A stretch of 64,000 nucleotides of DNA from Mycolicibacterium vinylchloridicum (lineage in GTDB: Bacteria; Actinomycetota; Actinomycetes; Mycobacteriales; Mycobacteriaceae): contig NZ_JACBJQ010000017.1 in the NCBI RefSeq assembly GCF_013404075.1, forward strand, positions 62,001-126,000, given 5' to 3'. The notes under the pieces were generated by a model that saw nothing but the letters and a program-made list of their open reading frames with translations, was not told where the DNA came from and made no database searches. Each line of letters begins with the position of its first letter. Position 1 is the stretch's first letter. The position numbers and the translations under genes were made by a program. Positions 42,931-51,985 of this stretch are shown here, in pieces.

Positions 42931-44055
42931 GTGACCGACACCGTCGACCCGGACGCCGCCGGACTGCTCGACGGGTTAACCGGTGATGCCCGCGCCCAGC
43001 GGGCCGAATTGATTCCCTGGCTGCTGGAGCAGGGCATCTCGGTCGAAGAGATTCGGGGATCGTTCGCACCGATGCTACTTCCGGGCCGCCATACCCTCGG
43101 TGACGACGGCACCCGGCTGTCGGTACGGCAGATCAGCGAGCGGACCGGCCTGGAGATCGACCAGCTCACGCGATTACTGAGGGCCAGCGGGCTCGCGTCG
43201 GTCGAGGACCCCGACGCGCAGGTGTACCTGCGACCAGACGCCGAGGTTGTCGACCACTTCAAGCGATTTCTGGAACTGGGCCTGGATCCCGATCAGGTAC
43301 TGACGGTGGTTCGAGTACTGGCAGAAGGGCTTTCGCACGCCGCCGAGGCGATCCGGTACACCGGGGTTGCAGCGACGATGCAGGACACCGGCACCACAGA
43401 GCTCGAGATGGCCAAGGGCGTGCAGGCGTTGGTGAGTACAGCGGCCCCGCTGCTGGGGCCGATGATCCAGGACATGCTGATGCTCCAGCTGCGGCACGCG
43501 ATGGAAACCGAGGCGGTCAACGCAAACGAACGGGCCGCAGGCGCCCCGCTGCCCGGGGCTCGCCTGGTGGCGGTCGCCTTCGCCGACCTGGTCGGGTTCA
43601 CCCGGCTGGGCGAGACGGTGCCGCCCGAGGAACTCGAACAACTCGCCAACCGCCTCGCCGACGCGGCCCGTGATGTGGCCGTGCCCCCGGTTCGCTTCGT
43701 CAAGACCATCGGCGACGCGGTGATGCTGGTGTCCACGAACGCGGCGGCGCTGCTCGATGCGATGTTGACGCTGGTGGAGGCGACCGAGGCCGATCAGGCG
43801 CTGCCACAGTTGCGGGTGGGCGTGGCTTTCGGGCCTGCGGTGAGCCGGGTGGGCGACTGGTTCGGCAGCTCGGTCAACCTGGCCAGCCGAGTCACATCGG
43901 CCGCCCGGCCGGGAGCAGTGCTGGTTGCGCAGGCGGCCCGCGAGGAGATCGGCGACGACCCCGCTTTCGATTGGTCGTTCGCCAAGGCGCGCCGTCTCAA
44001 AGGAATCCAGGACGAAGTCAAGCTCTTCCGCGCTCGTCGCGCCGAAAAGCGCTGA
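42931..44055 (+). CDS. pH-sensing-type class III adenylate cyclase (Rv1264-like)
   Basis: A 374-residue cyclase with the Rv1264 layout. The autoinhibitory N-terminal domain (about 1-195, [36 protein letters not shown]) is followed by the catalytic domain with metal Asp219 and Asp262, substrate Lys258 and Asp309, and transition-state Asn316 and Arg320 (VNLASR), all canonical. It makes cAMP from ATP; in Rv1264 the N-terminal domain makes activity rise at acid pH. GTG 42931 gives MTDTVDPD, matching the Rv1264 start; a GTG at 42898 would overlap the divergent gene. Confidence 0.92.
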   Translation: MTDTVDPDAAGLLDGLTGDARAQRAELIPWLLEQGISVEEIRGSFAPMLLPGRHTLGDDGTRLSVRQISERTGLEIDQLTRLLRASGLASVEDPDAQVYLRPDAEVVDHFKRFLELGLDPDQVLTVVRVLAEGLSHAAEAIRYTGVAATMQDTGTTELEMAKGVQALVSTAAPLLGPMIQDMLMLQLRHAMETEAVNANERAAGAPLPGARLVAVAFADLVGFTRLGETVPPEELEQLANRLADAARDVAVPPVRFVKTIGDAVMLVSTNAAALLDAMLTLVEATEADQALPQLRVGVAFGPAVSRVGDWFGSSVNLASRVTSAARPGAVLVAQAAREEIGDDPAFDWSFAKARRLKGIQDEVKLFRARRAEKR

Positions 44056-44076
44056 GCGGAAGCAGTTTCAGTGCTT
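44047..44076. terminator. Hairpin containing both stop codons of a convergent pair
   Basis: AAGCGCTGA (44047-44055) pairs with TCAGTGCTT (44068-44076) over nine positions, one of them G-U, around a 12-base loop. The arms contain the TGA of the cyclase gene and the reverse TGA of the small membrane protein gene. Confidence 0.5.
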
Positions 44077-44280
44077 GCGCTTGCGCAGCATCGTCCAGCC
44101 ACCGAACAGCACTGCCGCCAGCACCATCAGCACCGCCGTTCCCGGCCCGACTAGCCACCACACCAGGGCGGCAGCTGCGGCCGTCGGAACCCCCAGCACC
44201 AGCGCGACCATGGTGGGGTGCATACGCGCCACGTCACGCGCGGCCCTGGCGCGATCAGGGTCGAGCTCTTTGCCTGTCAT
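44068..44280 (-). CDS. Small two-helix membrane protein of unknown function
   Basis: A 70-residue protein with a charged N-terminal 20 residues (ELDPDRARAARDVARMH), two hydrophobic segments (about 24-43 and 46-62) separated by a glycine-proline turn, and a basic end RKRKH. No family recognised. It lies between the cyclase gene (convergent) and the putative RHH gene (divergent, 92 bases). Conserved-looking codon use supports a real gene. Confidence 0.62.
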   Translation of the reverse strand: MTGKELDPDRARAARDVARMHPTMVALVLGVPTAAAAALVWWLVGPGTAVLMVLAAVLFGGWTMLRKRKH

Positions 44281-44348
44281 GCCGCCATTATCCGTGTCCG
44301 CAACGGTTCCGTGCCCGTTCGCTCTGAGAGAATGCCTGGTGATCGTGA

Positions 44349-44372
44349 TGTAACGGTGTAATCATGTAATCC
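44349..44372 (+). promoter_or_regulatory. Three tandem 8-bp repeats abutting a start codon (candidate operator)
   Basis: TGTAACGG, TGTAATCA and TGTAATCC follow one another exactly (44349, 44357, 44365), and the next bases are the ATG of the gene at 44373. No Shine-Dalgarno fits, so the mRNA may be leaderless, with one TGTAAT serving as the -10 hexamer. Direct repeats at this spacing are a known target type for ribbon-helix-helix repressors, and the adjacent gene appears to encode one. Confidence 0.6.
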
Positions 44373-44942
44373 ATGAAACATCAGCACATGCATCGTCGGC
44401 CCGGCCGCCCCGGCGGCTGGCAGCAGGCCGACCAGCCCGACGCCACCGATGCCGGCGAGTGGTTCGCCGGACGACTTCCGGACGGATGGTTCGTGGGAGA
44501 CCCCACGGTGATCGTCGACCGCGAGGAGATCACCGTCATCGGCCGACTCCCCGAGCCGGCCGACACGCCGGACAGCGAAGCGCGGGCTTCCGGTCGGGCG
44601 TCACGGTTCCGCGAGGAGACTCGTAGCGAGCGCATCCGGATCGCGGAGGAGGCTCAGGACAAGTACGGCCGCAAGGTGTCCTGGGGGGTTGAGCTGGGGA
44701 CGGCAGAAGCGCCCGAGCGAATTCTGTTCACCCACATTGCCGTTCCGGTGATGACCCGGCTCAAGCAACCCGAGCGCCAAGTGCTCGACACTCTGGTCGA
44801 TGCAGGGGTAGCCCGGTCCCGGTCTGACGCGTTGGCCTGGAGCGTGCGCCTCGTCGGTGAACATGCCGAGGAGTGGCTGGCCAAACTGCGCTCGGCGATG
44901 GCCGAGGTGGACGATCTGCGTGCCGAGGGGCCCGGGCTCTGA
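44373..44942 (+). CDS. Conserved actinobacterial protein with a putative C-terminal ribbon-helix-helix-like segment
   Basis: A 189-residue protein. The N-terminus is His/Arg/Gly-rich (MKHQHMHRRPGRPGGW). A beta-rich middle (GWFVGDPTVIVDREEITVIGRLP) precedes a long charged region, RFREETRSERIRIAEEAQDKYGRKVSWGVELG in two parts. The end (LKQPERQVLDTLVDAGVARSRSDALAWSVRLV in two parts) looks like the strand-helix-helix of RHH DNA-binding proteins. I do not recognise a named family. The ATG directly follows three 8-bp repeats, consistent with autoregulation. It is monocistronic, closed by a strong hairpin. Confidence 0.72.
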   Translation: MKHQHMHRRPGRPGGWQQADQPDATDAGEWFAGRLPDGWFVGDPTVIVDREEITVIGRLPEPADTPDSEARASGRASRFREETRSERIRIAEEAQDKYGRKVSWGVELGTAEAPERILFTHIAVPVMTRLKQPERQVLDTLVDAGVARSRSDALAWSVRLVGEHAEEWLAKLRSAMAEVDDLRAEGPGL

Positions 44943-45037
44943 AGCCCGAATTGCTGTGGCAGCTGCGCCGCCGGCTTGTTCCCGGACCGGCAACGGGTGC
45001 AGCTCAATTCAGGTGAGTGGACGAGTCGCGGTCTGCA

Positions 45038-45077
45038 GAAGTCGGCGCGGGACTAGGGGTGGCCCCGCGCCGACTTC
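45038..45077. terminator. Strong GC-rich bidirectional terminator hairpin
   Basis: A perfect 14-bp inverted repeat (45038-45051 and 45064-45077, core GTCGGCGCGGG / CCCGCGCCGAC) with a 12-base loop between convergent genes. It ends four bases before the reverse stop of the exported-protein gene. Confidence 0.75.
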
Positions 45078-45080
45078 CGT

Positions 45081-46274
45081 TCAGTCCCGGGCCGGGCGGT
45101 TGGACTTCGCGCCGCGCTCGGGAGTGGGACTGGCGCCGGTGGCCGACTCGGTTCGGGTGCTGCTAGCCGACTTTCGCGACGCCGCTTTCGGCGGGGCGGT
45201 TGCCGGCGTCACCGAGTCGTGGGCTGCCGCGGTTTGCGGCTTCCGCAGTGAACTGACCGAAGGGACCGACGGTGCCGGCGGGATCGGGATTGTGACGTTG
45301 ACCGGAATGACCTTGCCCACCGTGACTTGATCGACCTTCACGGTGCCGCCGATATTGCCGGTCAGCGCAAGGGAGTCGGCCTTGAGTTCGACCTTGAGTG
45401 AATCGGGGAAGTCGTAGCTGACGACATCGGTCCCGTTGACGGCGAGCAGCGTGCCGCCGAGCATGGCCGACACCGAGGCCTCGGCGATCACTCCGCCACA
45501 CGACGCTGCGGCCGAACCCAGGCACAGCTTGCCGTCGACCTTGAACTGCCCGCTGGGCAGCGTCGTTCCAATCTTGGTCGCCCCCAACTTGATCGAGGCA
45601 CCACCACCGCCCGCGTAGGGGGAGAAGCTGAGGGTGGCCTTCAGGCCACCGGAGGGAAGCACCGACAACTGGGCCTCGTAGGCGCCGAGGATCGCGCTGC
45701 CGCCGATCATGGTCTCGGGCACCGTGGCGCCACCCTGCAGGCCAGGCTCCAGGATCGTGCCTTTGACGCCGAAGCCGTATCCGTCCACGCCACCCCGATA
45801 TTGGATGAGGTGCATCGTCGACTTGAGTTCGGGTGCCAGATCGATGGTCGGACCGGTCGCCCCGATCGGCGATAACACGACCGAGCTCTTCCAATCGGGC
45901 TCGAATCCCAGGTCCACCTTCGGAGCGGTGGTCGCCAGGGTGATGGGCAGAATGACGGTGTTCTTCACTTCGCCGGTGGGGCCGACAGCAGCGTCCCACG
46001 ATGTCAGCGCCTCGCCGTCGAGACCTGCCAGCAGGTTGGGCGGAATGTCGAATCCGGCAGTGAGCTTGCGCGAGATGGTCAGGGGGCCGAGTTTCCCGGT
46101 GAAATCGATGATGGGGATGGTGGTCGCGGTCAGATCGACCCTCGCCTGAGTGGGTGTGCTGGATTCGAGTGCCGCGTCGGTATTTGCGGTGACCATGCCT
46201 GCCGCCAGCACACTTGTGGCCAGCCCAGCAAGGAAGGCATGCGTAATTGCCATACGGAACGCCTTTCGCGTCAT
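45081..46274 (-). CDS. Large exported mycobacterial protein with Ser/Pro-rich basic tail
   Basis: A 397-residue protein with a signal peptide (MAITHAFLAGLATSVLAAG, cleavage probably near TANTDA). ATG 46274 or the in-frame ATG 46253 may start it. The mature region is rich in beta-strand and glycine (FEPDWKSSVVLSPIGATGP, YGFGVKGTILEPGLQGG, SFSPYAGGGGASIKLG), with a cysteine pair (LCLGSAAASCGG). The last 55 residues are low-complexity Ser/Thr/Pro/Ala with many Lys and Arg. I recognise no family. The upstream 90 bases are unusually AT-rich for this DNA and contain GTTATACG, a possible promoter. Cell-envelope role inferred from the signal only. Confidence 0.72.
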   Translation of the reverse strand: MTRKAFRMAITHAFLAGLATSVLAAGMVTANTDAALESSTPTQARVDLTATTIPIIDFTGKLGPLTISRKLTAGFDIPPNLLAGLDGEALTSWDAAVGPTGEVKNTVILPITLATTAPKVDLGFEPDWKSSVVLSPIGATGPTIDLAPELKSTMHLIQYRGGVDGYGFGVKGTILEPGLQGGATVPETMIGGSAILGAYEAQLSVLPSGGLKATLSFSPYAGGGGASIKLGATKIGTTLPSGQFKVDGKLCLGSAAASCGGVIAEASVSAMLGGTLLAVNGTDVVSYDFPDSLKVELKADSLALTGNIGGTVKVDQVTVGKVIPVNVTIPIPPAPSVPSVSSLRKPQTAAAHDSVTPATAPPKAASRKSASSTRTESATGASPTPERGAKSNRPARD

Positions 46275-46364
46275 TGGCGCTGTTCGCGAGATTGCGATAG
46301 CGGAACGACAGCGTATAACAAGTTTGCTGAAATTGCCGGTTTACGAAAAATCCCGTTACGACGG

Positions 46365-48272
46365 CTAAGCCTTGGTCATCGAGTAATAGGAGCCGCGGCG
46401 GGCCAGCAGTTCGGCATGGGTGCCCGCCTCGACGATCCGTCCGGCATCCATGACGAGGATCTTGTCGGCGTCGCGGATGGTCGACAGCCGGTGCGCGATG
46501 ATGAAACTGGTCCGCTCCCGGCGCAATTCGGTCATCGCGTGCTGGATCAGCAGTTCGGTGCGGGTGTCCACCGAGCTGGTGGCCTCGTCGAGGATGAGCA
46601 GTTGCGGACGCGCCAAGAACGCCCGGGCGATGGTGATCAACTGCTTTTCGCCGGCGCTGATGTTCCCGCCGTCATCGCTGACCCGGGTCTCGTAGCCGCC
46701 CGGCAGCGTGTGCACGAACCGATCGACGTAGGCCGCCCGCGCGGCTTCGATCACCTCGTCCGGGGTCGCGCCGGGCTTGCCGTAGGCGATGTTCTCCGCG
46801 ATGGTGCCGCCGAAGAGCCAGGTGTCCTGCAAGACCATGCCGATCCGCGAGCGCAACGATTCCCGGCTGATGCCGGCGATGTCGGTACCGTCGAGCAGAA
46901 TCCGCCCGGCATCGACGTCGTAGAACCGCATCAGCAGGTTGACCAGGGTGGTCTTGCCCGCGCCGGTCGGCCCGACGATGGCCACCGTGCTGCCCGGTTC
47001 GGCGACCAGTGACAGATCCTCGATCACCGGGGTCCCGGGCAGGTAGCAAAACGACACATTCTGGAACTCGACGCGTCCACGGGCGTTGCCCGGCAACGCG
47101 ATTGGCGTATCGGGTGATTCCTCGGGTTCGTCGAGAAAGTCGAACACCCGCTCGGCGCTGGCGACGCCCGACTGCAGTGTGTTGTACATGCCCGCAACCT
47201 GGGTCAGCGGCTGGTTGAACTGGCGGACGTATTGGATGAAGGCCTGGATGCTGCCCAGCGTGATCTGTCCGGTCGCGACCTGATAACCGCCGACCACGGC
47301 GACCGCGACATAGCTGAGGTTCCCGATGAACGTCGTCGCCGGTGACACCAGGCCGGAGAAGAACTGCGCGCCGAAACTCGCGTGGTAGACGTCGGAGTTG
47401 AAGTCGCGGAACTTCTCCTGGGCGACGGCCCGGTGCCCGTACGTCCTGACGACGGTGAAGCCGCTGTAGGTCTCCTCGATGTGCGCGTTGAGCCGGCCGG
47501 TGTTGGTCCACTGGGCGATGAACATCCGCTGCGAACGGCGCGCGATCGCCCGGGTCACCCACAGCGACAACGGAACTGTGACGACGGTGATCAACGCCAG
47601 CAGGGGTGAGATGCTCAGCATCATCGCCAGGACCGCGACCACGGTCAGCACCGAGGTCAGGAGCTGGCTGATCGTCATCGACACCGACGACTGGATGTTG
47701 TCCACGTCGTTGGTGACCCGGCTCAGCAACTCGCCGCGTTGCCGCGAGTCGAAGTAGGACAACGGCAGCCGGTGGATCTTGTTCTCGACGTCGGCGCGCA
47801 GTGCGGTGATCGTGCGCTGCACGATCACGTTGAGCAGCCGGGCCTGCGCCCAGACCAACAGTGCAGCAACGATATACAGCCCCAGGGCAAGCAACAGGGT
47901 GTGGGCCACCGCGGTGAAGTCGACACCGCGACCGGGAACCACGTCGGTGCCGGACAGCAGGTCGGCGAACGTGTTGTCGCCGCGCGCCCGGGCCGCGGCG
48001 ACGGCCTGCTCCTTGGTGATGCCGGCCGGCAGTTGCCTGCCGATGACACCGTTGAACAACAGATCGGTGGCGTGTCCGAGGATGCGGGGGCCGATGACGC
48101 CGAGTGCGATGCCGCCGATCGACAACGCGATCACCGCGGCGGTCGGCCACCGCTGCGGGGTCAGCCGGCGAACCAGCCGCAGCGCCGACCCGGTGAAGTC
48201 CCGCGAGCGGGCTTGGCGCGGATCCTGCGTCATCGTGCGCAGCCCGCCGCCTCGCATCCCCGGCCCGGTCAC
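46365..48272 (-). CDS. ABC exporter half-transporter with degenerate signature motif (Rv1272c-like)
   Basis: A 635-residue type IV ABC half-transporter (membrane domain about 45-370, ATPase about 395-635). Walker A is GPTGAGKT (434-441), Walker B LLILDE with catalytic Glu563, and the signature is ISAGE (538-542) instead of LSGGQ. Compared with usual exporters it has a longer loop after TM1 (about 75-118). GTG 48272 overlaps the stop of the partner gene by 4 bp. With the next entry it forms a heterodimer of the TM287/288 or BmrCD kind. Substrate unknown; lipids or drugs are typical. Confidence 0.9.
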   Translation of the reverse strand: MTGPGMRGGGLRTMTQDPRQARSRDFTGSALRLVRRLTPQRWPTAAVIALSIGGIALGVIGPRILGHATDLLFNGVIGRQLPAGITKEQAVAAARARGDNTFADLLSGTDVVPGRGVDFTAVAHTLLLALGLYIVAALLVWAQARLLNVIVQRTITALRADVENKIHRLPLSYFDSRQRGELLSRVTNDVDNIQSSVSMTISQLLTSVLTVVAVLAMMLSISPLLALITVVTVPLSLWVTRAIARRSQRMFIAQWTNTGRLNAHIEETYSGFTVVRTYGHRAVAQEKFRDFNSDVYHASFGAQFFSGLVSPATTFIGNLSYVAVAVVGGYQVATGQITLGSIQAFIQYVRQFNQPLTQVAGMYNTLQSGVASAERVFDFLDEPEESPDTPIALPGNARGRVEFQNVSFCYLPGTPVIEDLSLVAEPGSTVAIVGPTGAGKTTLVNLLMRFYDVDAGRILLDGTDIAGISRESLRSRIGMVLQDTWLFGGTIAENIAYGKPGATPDEVIEAARAAYVDRFVHTLPGGYETRVSDDGGNISAGEKQLITIARAFLARPQLLILDEATSSVDTRTELLIQHAMTELRRERTSFIIAHRLSTIRDADKILVMDAGRIVEAGTHAELLARRGSYYSMTKA

Positions 48273-50023
48273 TGTGCGCCTCCGACGGATGAGCCGACGG
48301 ACTGCGAATCGGCGAACTCCGCATATGTCTCGCACTCGGCCAGCAGTACATCGTGGGTGCCTGCGCCGACCACCCGGCCGCCGTCGATCACGATGATGTT
48401 GTCCGCGTGGGCGACGGTCGAAATGCGCTGGGAGACAATGATCACCGTGGCGCCGGCGGACGCCTCGCGAAGGGTCGTGCGGACCCGGGCGTCGGTGTGC
48501 ACGTCAAGGGCCGAGAATGCATCGTCGAACAGATAGATTGCCGGGCGGCGGATGACTGCCCGCGCGATCGCCAGCCGCTGACGCTGACCGCCGGAGAAGT
48601 TGATGCCGCCCTGGGCAACTCGCATGTCGAGGCCGTCGGGATGGGCGCGTACAAAATCGTCGGCCGCCGCTACTCGCAACGCCGACCACATGTCGTCCTC
48701 GGTGACTGGCTGCCCTGGCCGTGCACCGAGCGCTAGGTTCTCGGCGACCGTGCCGGAGAACAGATAACCCCGTTGCGGCACCAGACCCAGCGTCGACCAG
48801 AGGGTCTCGGTGTCGTAGTCGCGGACATCGACGCCGTCGACGCGGACCGCTCCGCCGGTGACGTCGTAGAGCCGGCAGATCAGAGATATCAGCGTCGACT
48901 TCCCGGAGCCGGTGCTGCCGACGATCGCCGTCGTCGTCCCCGGCCGTGCGGTCAGCGAAACGCCCTCCAGGACAGGGCGTTCCGCGCCCGGGTAGCAGAA
49001 CGTCGCGTTCTCGAGGGCGACCGCGCCCCGGATACCGCCGTGCGGGCGCCGTGGGGCGGCTGGGTTGCTGATTGCGGGCTGGGTGCCGAGCACCTCGGTG
49101 ATGCGTTCGGCGCACACCGAGGCACGCGGCAACATCACCACGATCAGCGTGGCCATCATCACGGCCATCAGGATCTGCATGAAATAGGACAGGAACGCGA
49201 TCAGCGAGCCGACCTGCATGTGTCCGCTGTCGATGCGCAGCCCGCCGAACCAGATCAGGGCGACGCTGGAGATGTTGATGGTCAAGGTGGTGACCGGCAG
49301 CATCAGCGCCTGCCAGCGGCCGGCGGCCAATGCGGTGTTCGACACCGCCACGTTGGCGACGGCGAACCGGTCTCGTTCGAACGATTCGCGGGCGAACGCC
49401 CGGATCACCCGGATGCCGGAGAGCTGTTCGCGCATCACGCGATTGATGCCGTCGATGAGACGTTGCATGCTGCGGAAGATCGGCAGCATCCGGGTGACGA
49501 TCCAATAGTTCGACAGCGCCAGCACCGGAACACTCACGAGCAACAGCCAGGACAGCCCGGCGTCCTGGTGAATCGCCATGAAGATGCCGCCGATGCACAT
49601 GATCGGCGCGGTCACCAGGACCGTCGTCGTCATCTGAGTCAGCACCTGGATCTGCTGGACGTCGTTGGTGGTGCGGGTCAGCAGCGACGGCGCCCCGAAC
49701 CGCGCGGTCTCCTGCTCAGAGAAGGTGGTGACGTGGTGGAACATCGCCGATCGTAGGTCGCGACCGAAACCCATACCGGTGCGCGAGCCGAAGTAGACCG
49801 CGCCGATCGCGCACACCACCTGTAGTCCGGTCACCGCCAGCATCACCAGGCCGAGTTCGGCGATCAGTCCGGTGTCCCCCTTGGCTACGCCGTCATCGAT
49901 GATCGCGGCGTTGACTGTCGGTAGATACAGGGAGGCCAGCGTGCTGACGGTCTGCAGCGCCATGACCGCGGCGACCAGCCACCGGTACGGCCGGACATAC
50001 TGTCTCAGCAGCGCCAGGAGCAT
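48269..50023 (-). CDS. ABC exporter half-transporter with degenerate Walker B (Rv1273c-like)
   Basis: A 584-residue half-transporter. Walker A is GSTGSGKST (369-377), the signature FSGGQ is canonical (476-480), but the Walker B is LFDD: Asp501 replaces the catalytic glutamate. The defects of the two subunits are complementary and fall in the same nucleotide site, as in heterodimeric exporters with one degenerate and one active site. First gene of the two-gene operon, divergent from lprB across 165 bases. Confidence 0.91.
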   Translation of the reverse strand: MLLALLRQYVRPYRWLVAAVMALQTVSTLASLYLPTVNAAIIDDGVAKGDTGLIAELGLVMLAVTGLQVVCAIGAVYFGSRTGMGFGRDLRSAMFHHVTTFSEQETARFGAPSLLTRTTNDVQQIQVLTQMTTTVLVTAPIMCIGGIFMAIHQDAGLSWLLLVSVPVLALSNYWIVTRMLPIFRSMQRLIDGINRVMREQLSGIRVIRAFARESFERDRFAVANVAVSNTALAAGRWQALMLPVTTLTINISSVALIWFGGLRIDSGHMQVGSLIAFLSYFMQILMAVMMATLIVVMLPRASVCAERITEVLGTQPAISNPAAPRRPHGGIRGAVALENATFCYPGAERPVLEGVSLTARPGTTTAIVGSTGSGKSTLISLICRLYDVTGGAVRVDGVDVRDYDTETLWSTLGLVPQRGYLFSGTVAENLALGARPGQPVTEDDMWSALRVAAADDFVRAHPDGLDMRVAQGGINFSGGQRQRLAIARAVIRRPAIYLFDDAFSALDVHTDARVRTTLREASAGATVIIVSQRISTVAHADNIIVIDGGRVVGAGTHDVLLAECETYAEFADSQSVGSSVGGAQ

Positions 50024-50188
50024 TTCGCTACTGTCGCATACGCCGCATCAACTTCTGGCGTGTAGTTGTTGCACCGCGTCACCTCCCGCCGCCGGAAATC
50101 TCAGCAAATCGGCAGGTCAAGCGGCATGTCGGTGGTTGAGGTAAGGGGTGGCCGCTACAGTGCATGCTGTGACTCGCAGCAGGTGCGC

Positions 50189-50749
50189 ATGACAGCGACG
50201 CGCAAACTCGCGGTGGCTGCTGGGGCCGTAGCCATGATCGCCGCTCTCGGCGCGTGCTCGGACTCGGGCAGTGGCCCCGGCCAGACCACCGGCACCCAGG
50301 GCCCTAGCCAGCCGCAGGCCGGCAATGCCAAACACGGCCCGATGTTCCCCGAGTGCGGCGGCATCAGCGACCAGACGATGGCCGAGCAGACCCGCGTCAC
50401 CGGTTTGGTGACCACGGCGAAGAACTCCATCGGCTGCCAGTGGCTGGCCGGCGGCGGCATCCTCGGGCCGCACTTCTCCTTCACCTGGTACCGGGGTAGC
50501 CCAATCGGACGTGAACGCAAGACCGAGGAACTGTCGCGCACCAGCGTCGAGGACATCAACATCGAGGGCCACAGCGGGTTCATCGCGATCGGCACTGATC
50601 CGACCCTGGGAGACAACCTGTGCGAGGTCGGGATCCAGTTCAACGACGACTTCATCGAATGGTCGGTCAGCTTCGCCGAGAAGCCGTTCCCGCCGGCCTG
50701 CGACGTGGCCAAAGAGCTGACCCGCCAATCGATCGTGAACGCCAAATGA
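50189..50749 (+). CDS. lprB: DUF3558-family lipoprotein LprB
   Basis: A 186-residue lipoprotein, lipobox ALGAC with Cys23. The mature part has FPECGGISDQTMAEQTRV, SIGCQWLAGGG and FTWYRGSPIGRER, and ends with GDNLCEVGIQF and PACDVAKELT, the DUF3558 pattern with paired cysteines. ATG 50189 starts the signal peptide; an in-frame GTG lies six bases earlier. The lprC start overlaps its stop in ATGA. Position matches Rv1274. Function unknown. Confidence 0.87.
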   Translation: MTATRKLAVAAGAVAMIAALGACSDSGSGPGQTTGTQGPSQPQAGNAKHGPMFPECGGISDQTMAEQTRVTGLVTTAKNSIGCQWLAGGGILGPHFSFTWYRGSPIGRERKTEELSRTSVEDINIEGHSGFIAIGTDPTLGDNLCEVGIQFNDDFIEWSVSFAEKPFPPACDVAKELTRQSIVNAK

Positions 50750-51294
50750 GCCCGCGTCGCGTCCTGGCCGTCGCCGTCGCCGTGCTTTCCGCCCTGGTGC
50801 TGGTCAGTGGCTGTGCGAAGACGGTCGCCGGCACTGCGGCCAAGTCCGGCTCGGGCGTCACCCCGCGCAACGACAACTCCGCTCAGCAGTACCCGAACCT
50901 GCTCAAGGAGTGCGACGTCCTCACGACCGACATCCTGGCCAAGACGGTCGGGGCCGATCCGCTGGACATCCAGAGCACGTTTGTGGGCGCGGTCTGCCGC
51001 TGGCAGGCGGCCAACCCCGCGGGGCTGGTTGACATCACCCGGTTCTGGTACGAGCAGGGCAGCCTCGACAACGAGCGGTCGGTCGCCCAGTTCCTCAACT
51101 ACCAAATCGAGAACCGCTCGATCGCCGGTGTGCCGTCGATCGTGATGCGGACCAGCGATCCGAACGGTGCATGCGGAGTGGCCAGTGACGCCGGCGGCGT
51201 CGTCGGGTGGTGGGTCAACCCGCAGGCGCCGGGTATCGACGCGTGCGGTCAGGCCATCAAGCTGATGGAGCTGACGCTGGCCACCAACTCCTGA
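50746..51294 (+). CDS. lprC: DUF3558-family lipoprotein LprC
   Basis: A 182-residue lipoprotein, lipobox LVSGC with Cys23, followed by AKTVAGTA, a common start of mycobacterial Lpr proteins. The domain shows LLKECDVLTTDILAKTVG, AVCRWQAANP, ITRFWYEQGSL and GACGVASDAGGVVGWWV, the same DUF3558 layout as LprB. Translationally coupled to lprB. Matches Rv1275. Confidence 0.87.
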   Translation: MSPRRVLAVAVAVLSALVLVSGCAKTVAGTAAKSGSGVTPRNDNSAQQYPNLLKECDVLTTDILAKTVGADPLDIQSTFVGAVCRWQAANPAGLVDITRFWYEQGSLDNERSVAQFLNYQIENRSIAGVPSIVMRTSDPNGACGVASDAGGVVGWWVNPQAPGIDACGQAIKLMELTLATNS

Positions 51295-51299
51295 GTCCG

Positions 51300-51358
51300 T
51301 CGATCCAGAACTGGGAGCGACAATTCTCCCCGGAGTTTGGCACTGCGTTCTGGATCGA
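51300..51358. terminator. Inverted repeat between convergent lprC and sixA
   Basis: A perfect 12-bp inverted repeat (TCGATCCAGAAC at 51300-51311, GTTCTGGATCGA at 51347-51358). A nested 5-bp stem (GGGAG 51313-51317, CTCCC 51326-51330) lies in the loop. It shares the CAGAACT core and general layout with the hairpin at 25289-25348. Bidirectional terminator or dispersed palindrome. Confidence 0.55.
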
Positions 51359-51362
51359 TGAA

Positions 51363-51869
51363 TTAGCGCGGTATGTGAAATGCCCTCAGCGCGGCGCTGC
51401 TGAGTTGCAGGCCGGGCCAGCCGCTCGGCACCGACAACACCGCGATGGCCGACGTCGGGTACTTCATCGAGATCCGTTCGGCGGCCGCGCCGTCTGAGCG
51501 GTCCGGGTCGGCCAACCCGAGCGCCACCTGGCTCATCGTGGGTTCGTGGCCGACCACCATCAGGGTGGCGACGTCGTCGGAGACCTGGTTGATCTCGTCG
51601 ATCATCGACCCGGGGGTGGCGCCGTAGAGCCGCTCGGAGTAGGTCACCGGCGCACTGATCTCGGTGCGATCCAGGGTTTGGCGGGTTCTGGTCGCCGAGG
51701 AGCACAGCACCAGGTCGATCGCCGGCATGTTGGCCCGCAGCCAGTCGCCTGCCAGGCCGGCTTCCCGGATGCCGCGAGCCGCCAGTGGCCGGTCGTGGTC
51801 GGCCACTCCGTTGGGGTAATCCGACTTGGCGTGGCGCATCAGGATCAGGGTGCGTGGGGGCGTGGTCAC
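51363..51869 (-). CDS. SixA-like histidine phosphatase (Rv1276c-like)
   Basis: A 168-residue phosphatase of the RHG superfamily. TLILMRHAKSDYP holds the phospho-accepting histidine (His13). CSSATRTRQT carries a phosphate-binding arginine, and MVVGHEPTMS the second histidine. SixA-type members dephosphorylate phosphohistidine proteins; small-molecule substrates are also possible. Diverges from the SbcD-like gene across 116 bases, probably with promoters for both. Confidence 0.9.
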   Translation of the reverse strand: MTTPPRTLILMRHAKSDYPNGVADHDRPLAARGIREAGLAGDWLRANMPAIDLVLCSSATRTRQTLDRTEISAPVTYSERLYGATPGSMIDEINQVSDDVATLMVVGHEPTMSQVALGLADPDRSDGAAAERISMKYPTSAIAVLSVPSGWPGLQLSSAALRAFHIPR

Positions 51870-51985
51870 GGTGACAGGCTAAACGTGCCGCGGTACATGC
51901 CGGTCGAGGTCCGCGGACTTGTCGGCGCAGAGCCATACACTCCGCACAACACTCGCCGACGAGACAGGGAAGGGCCGAAGAAGAC

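Noticed and set aside
46275..46364. Clear SigA promoter for the exported-protein gene
   Set aside because: The stretch is AT-rich with GTTATACG, but no -35/-10 pair with proper spacing could be fixed.
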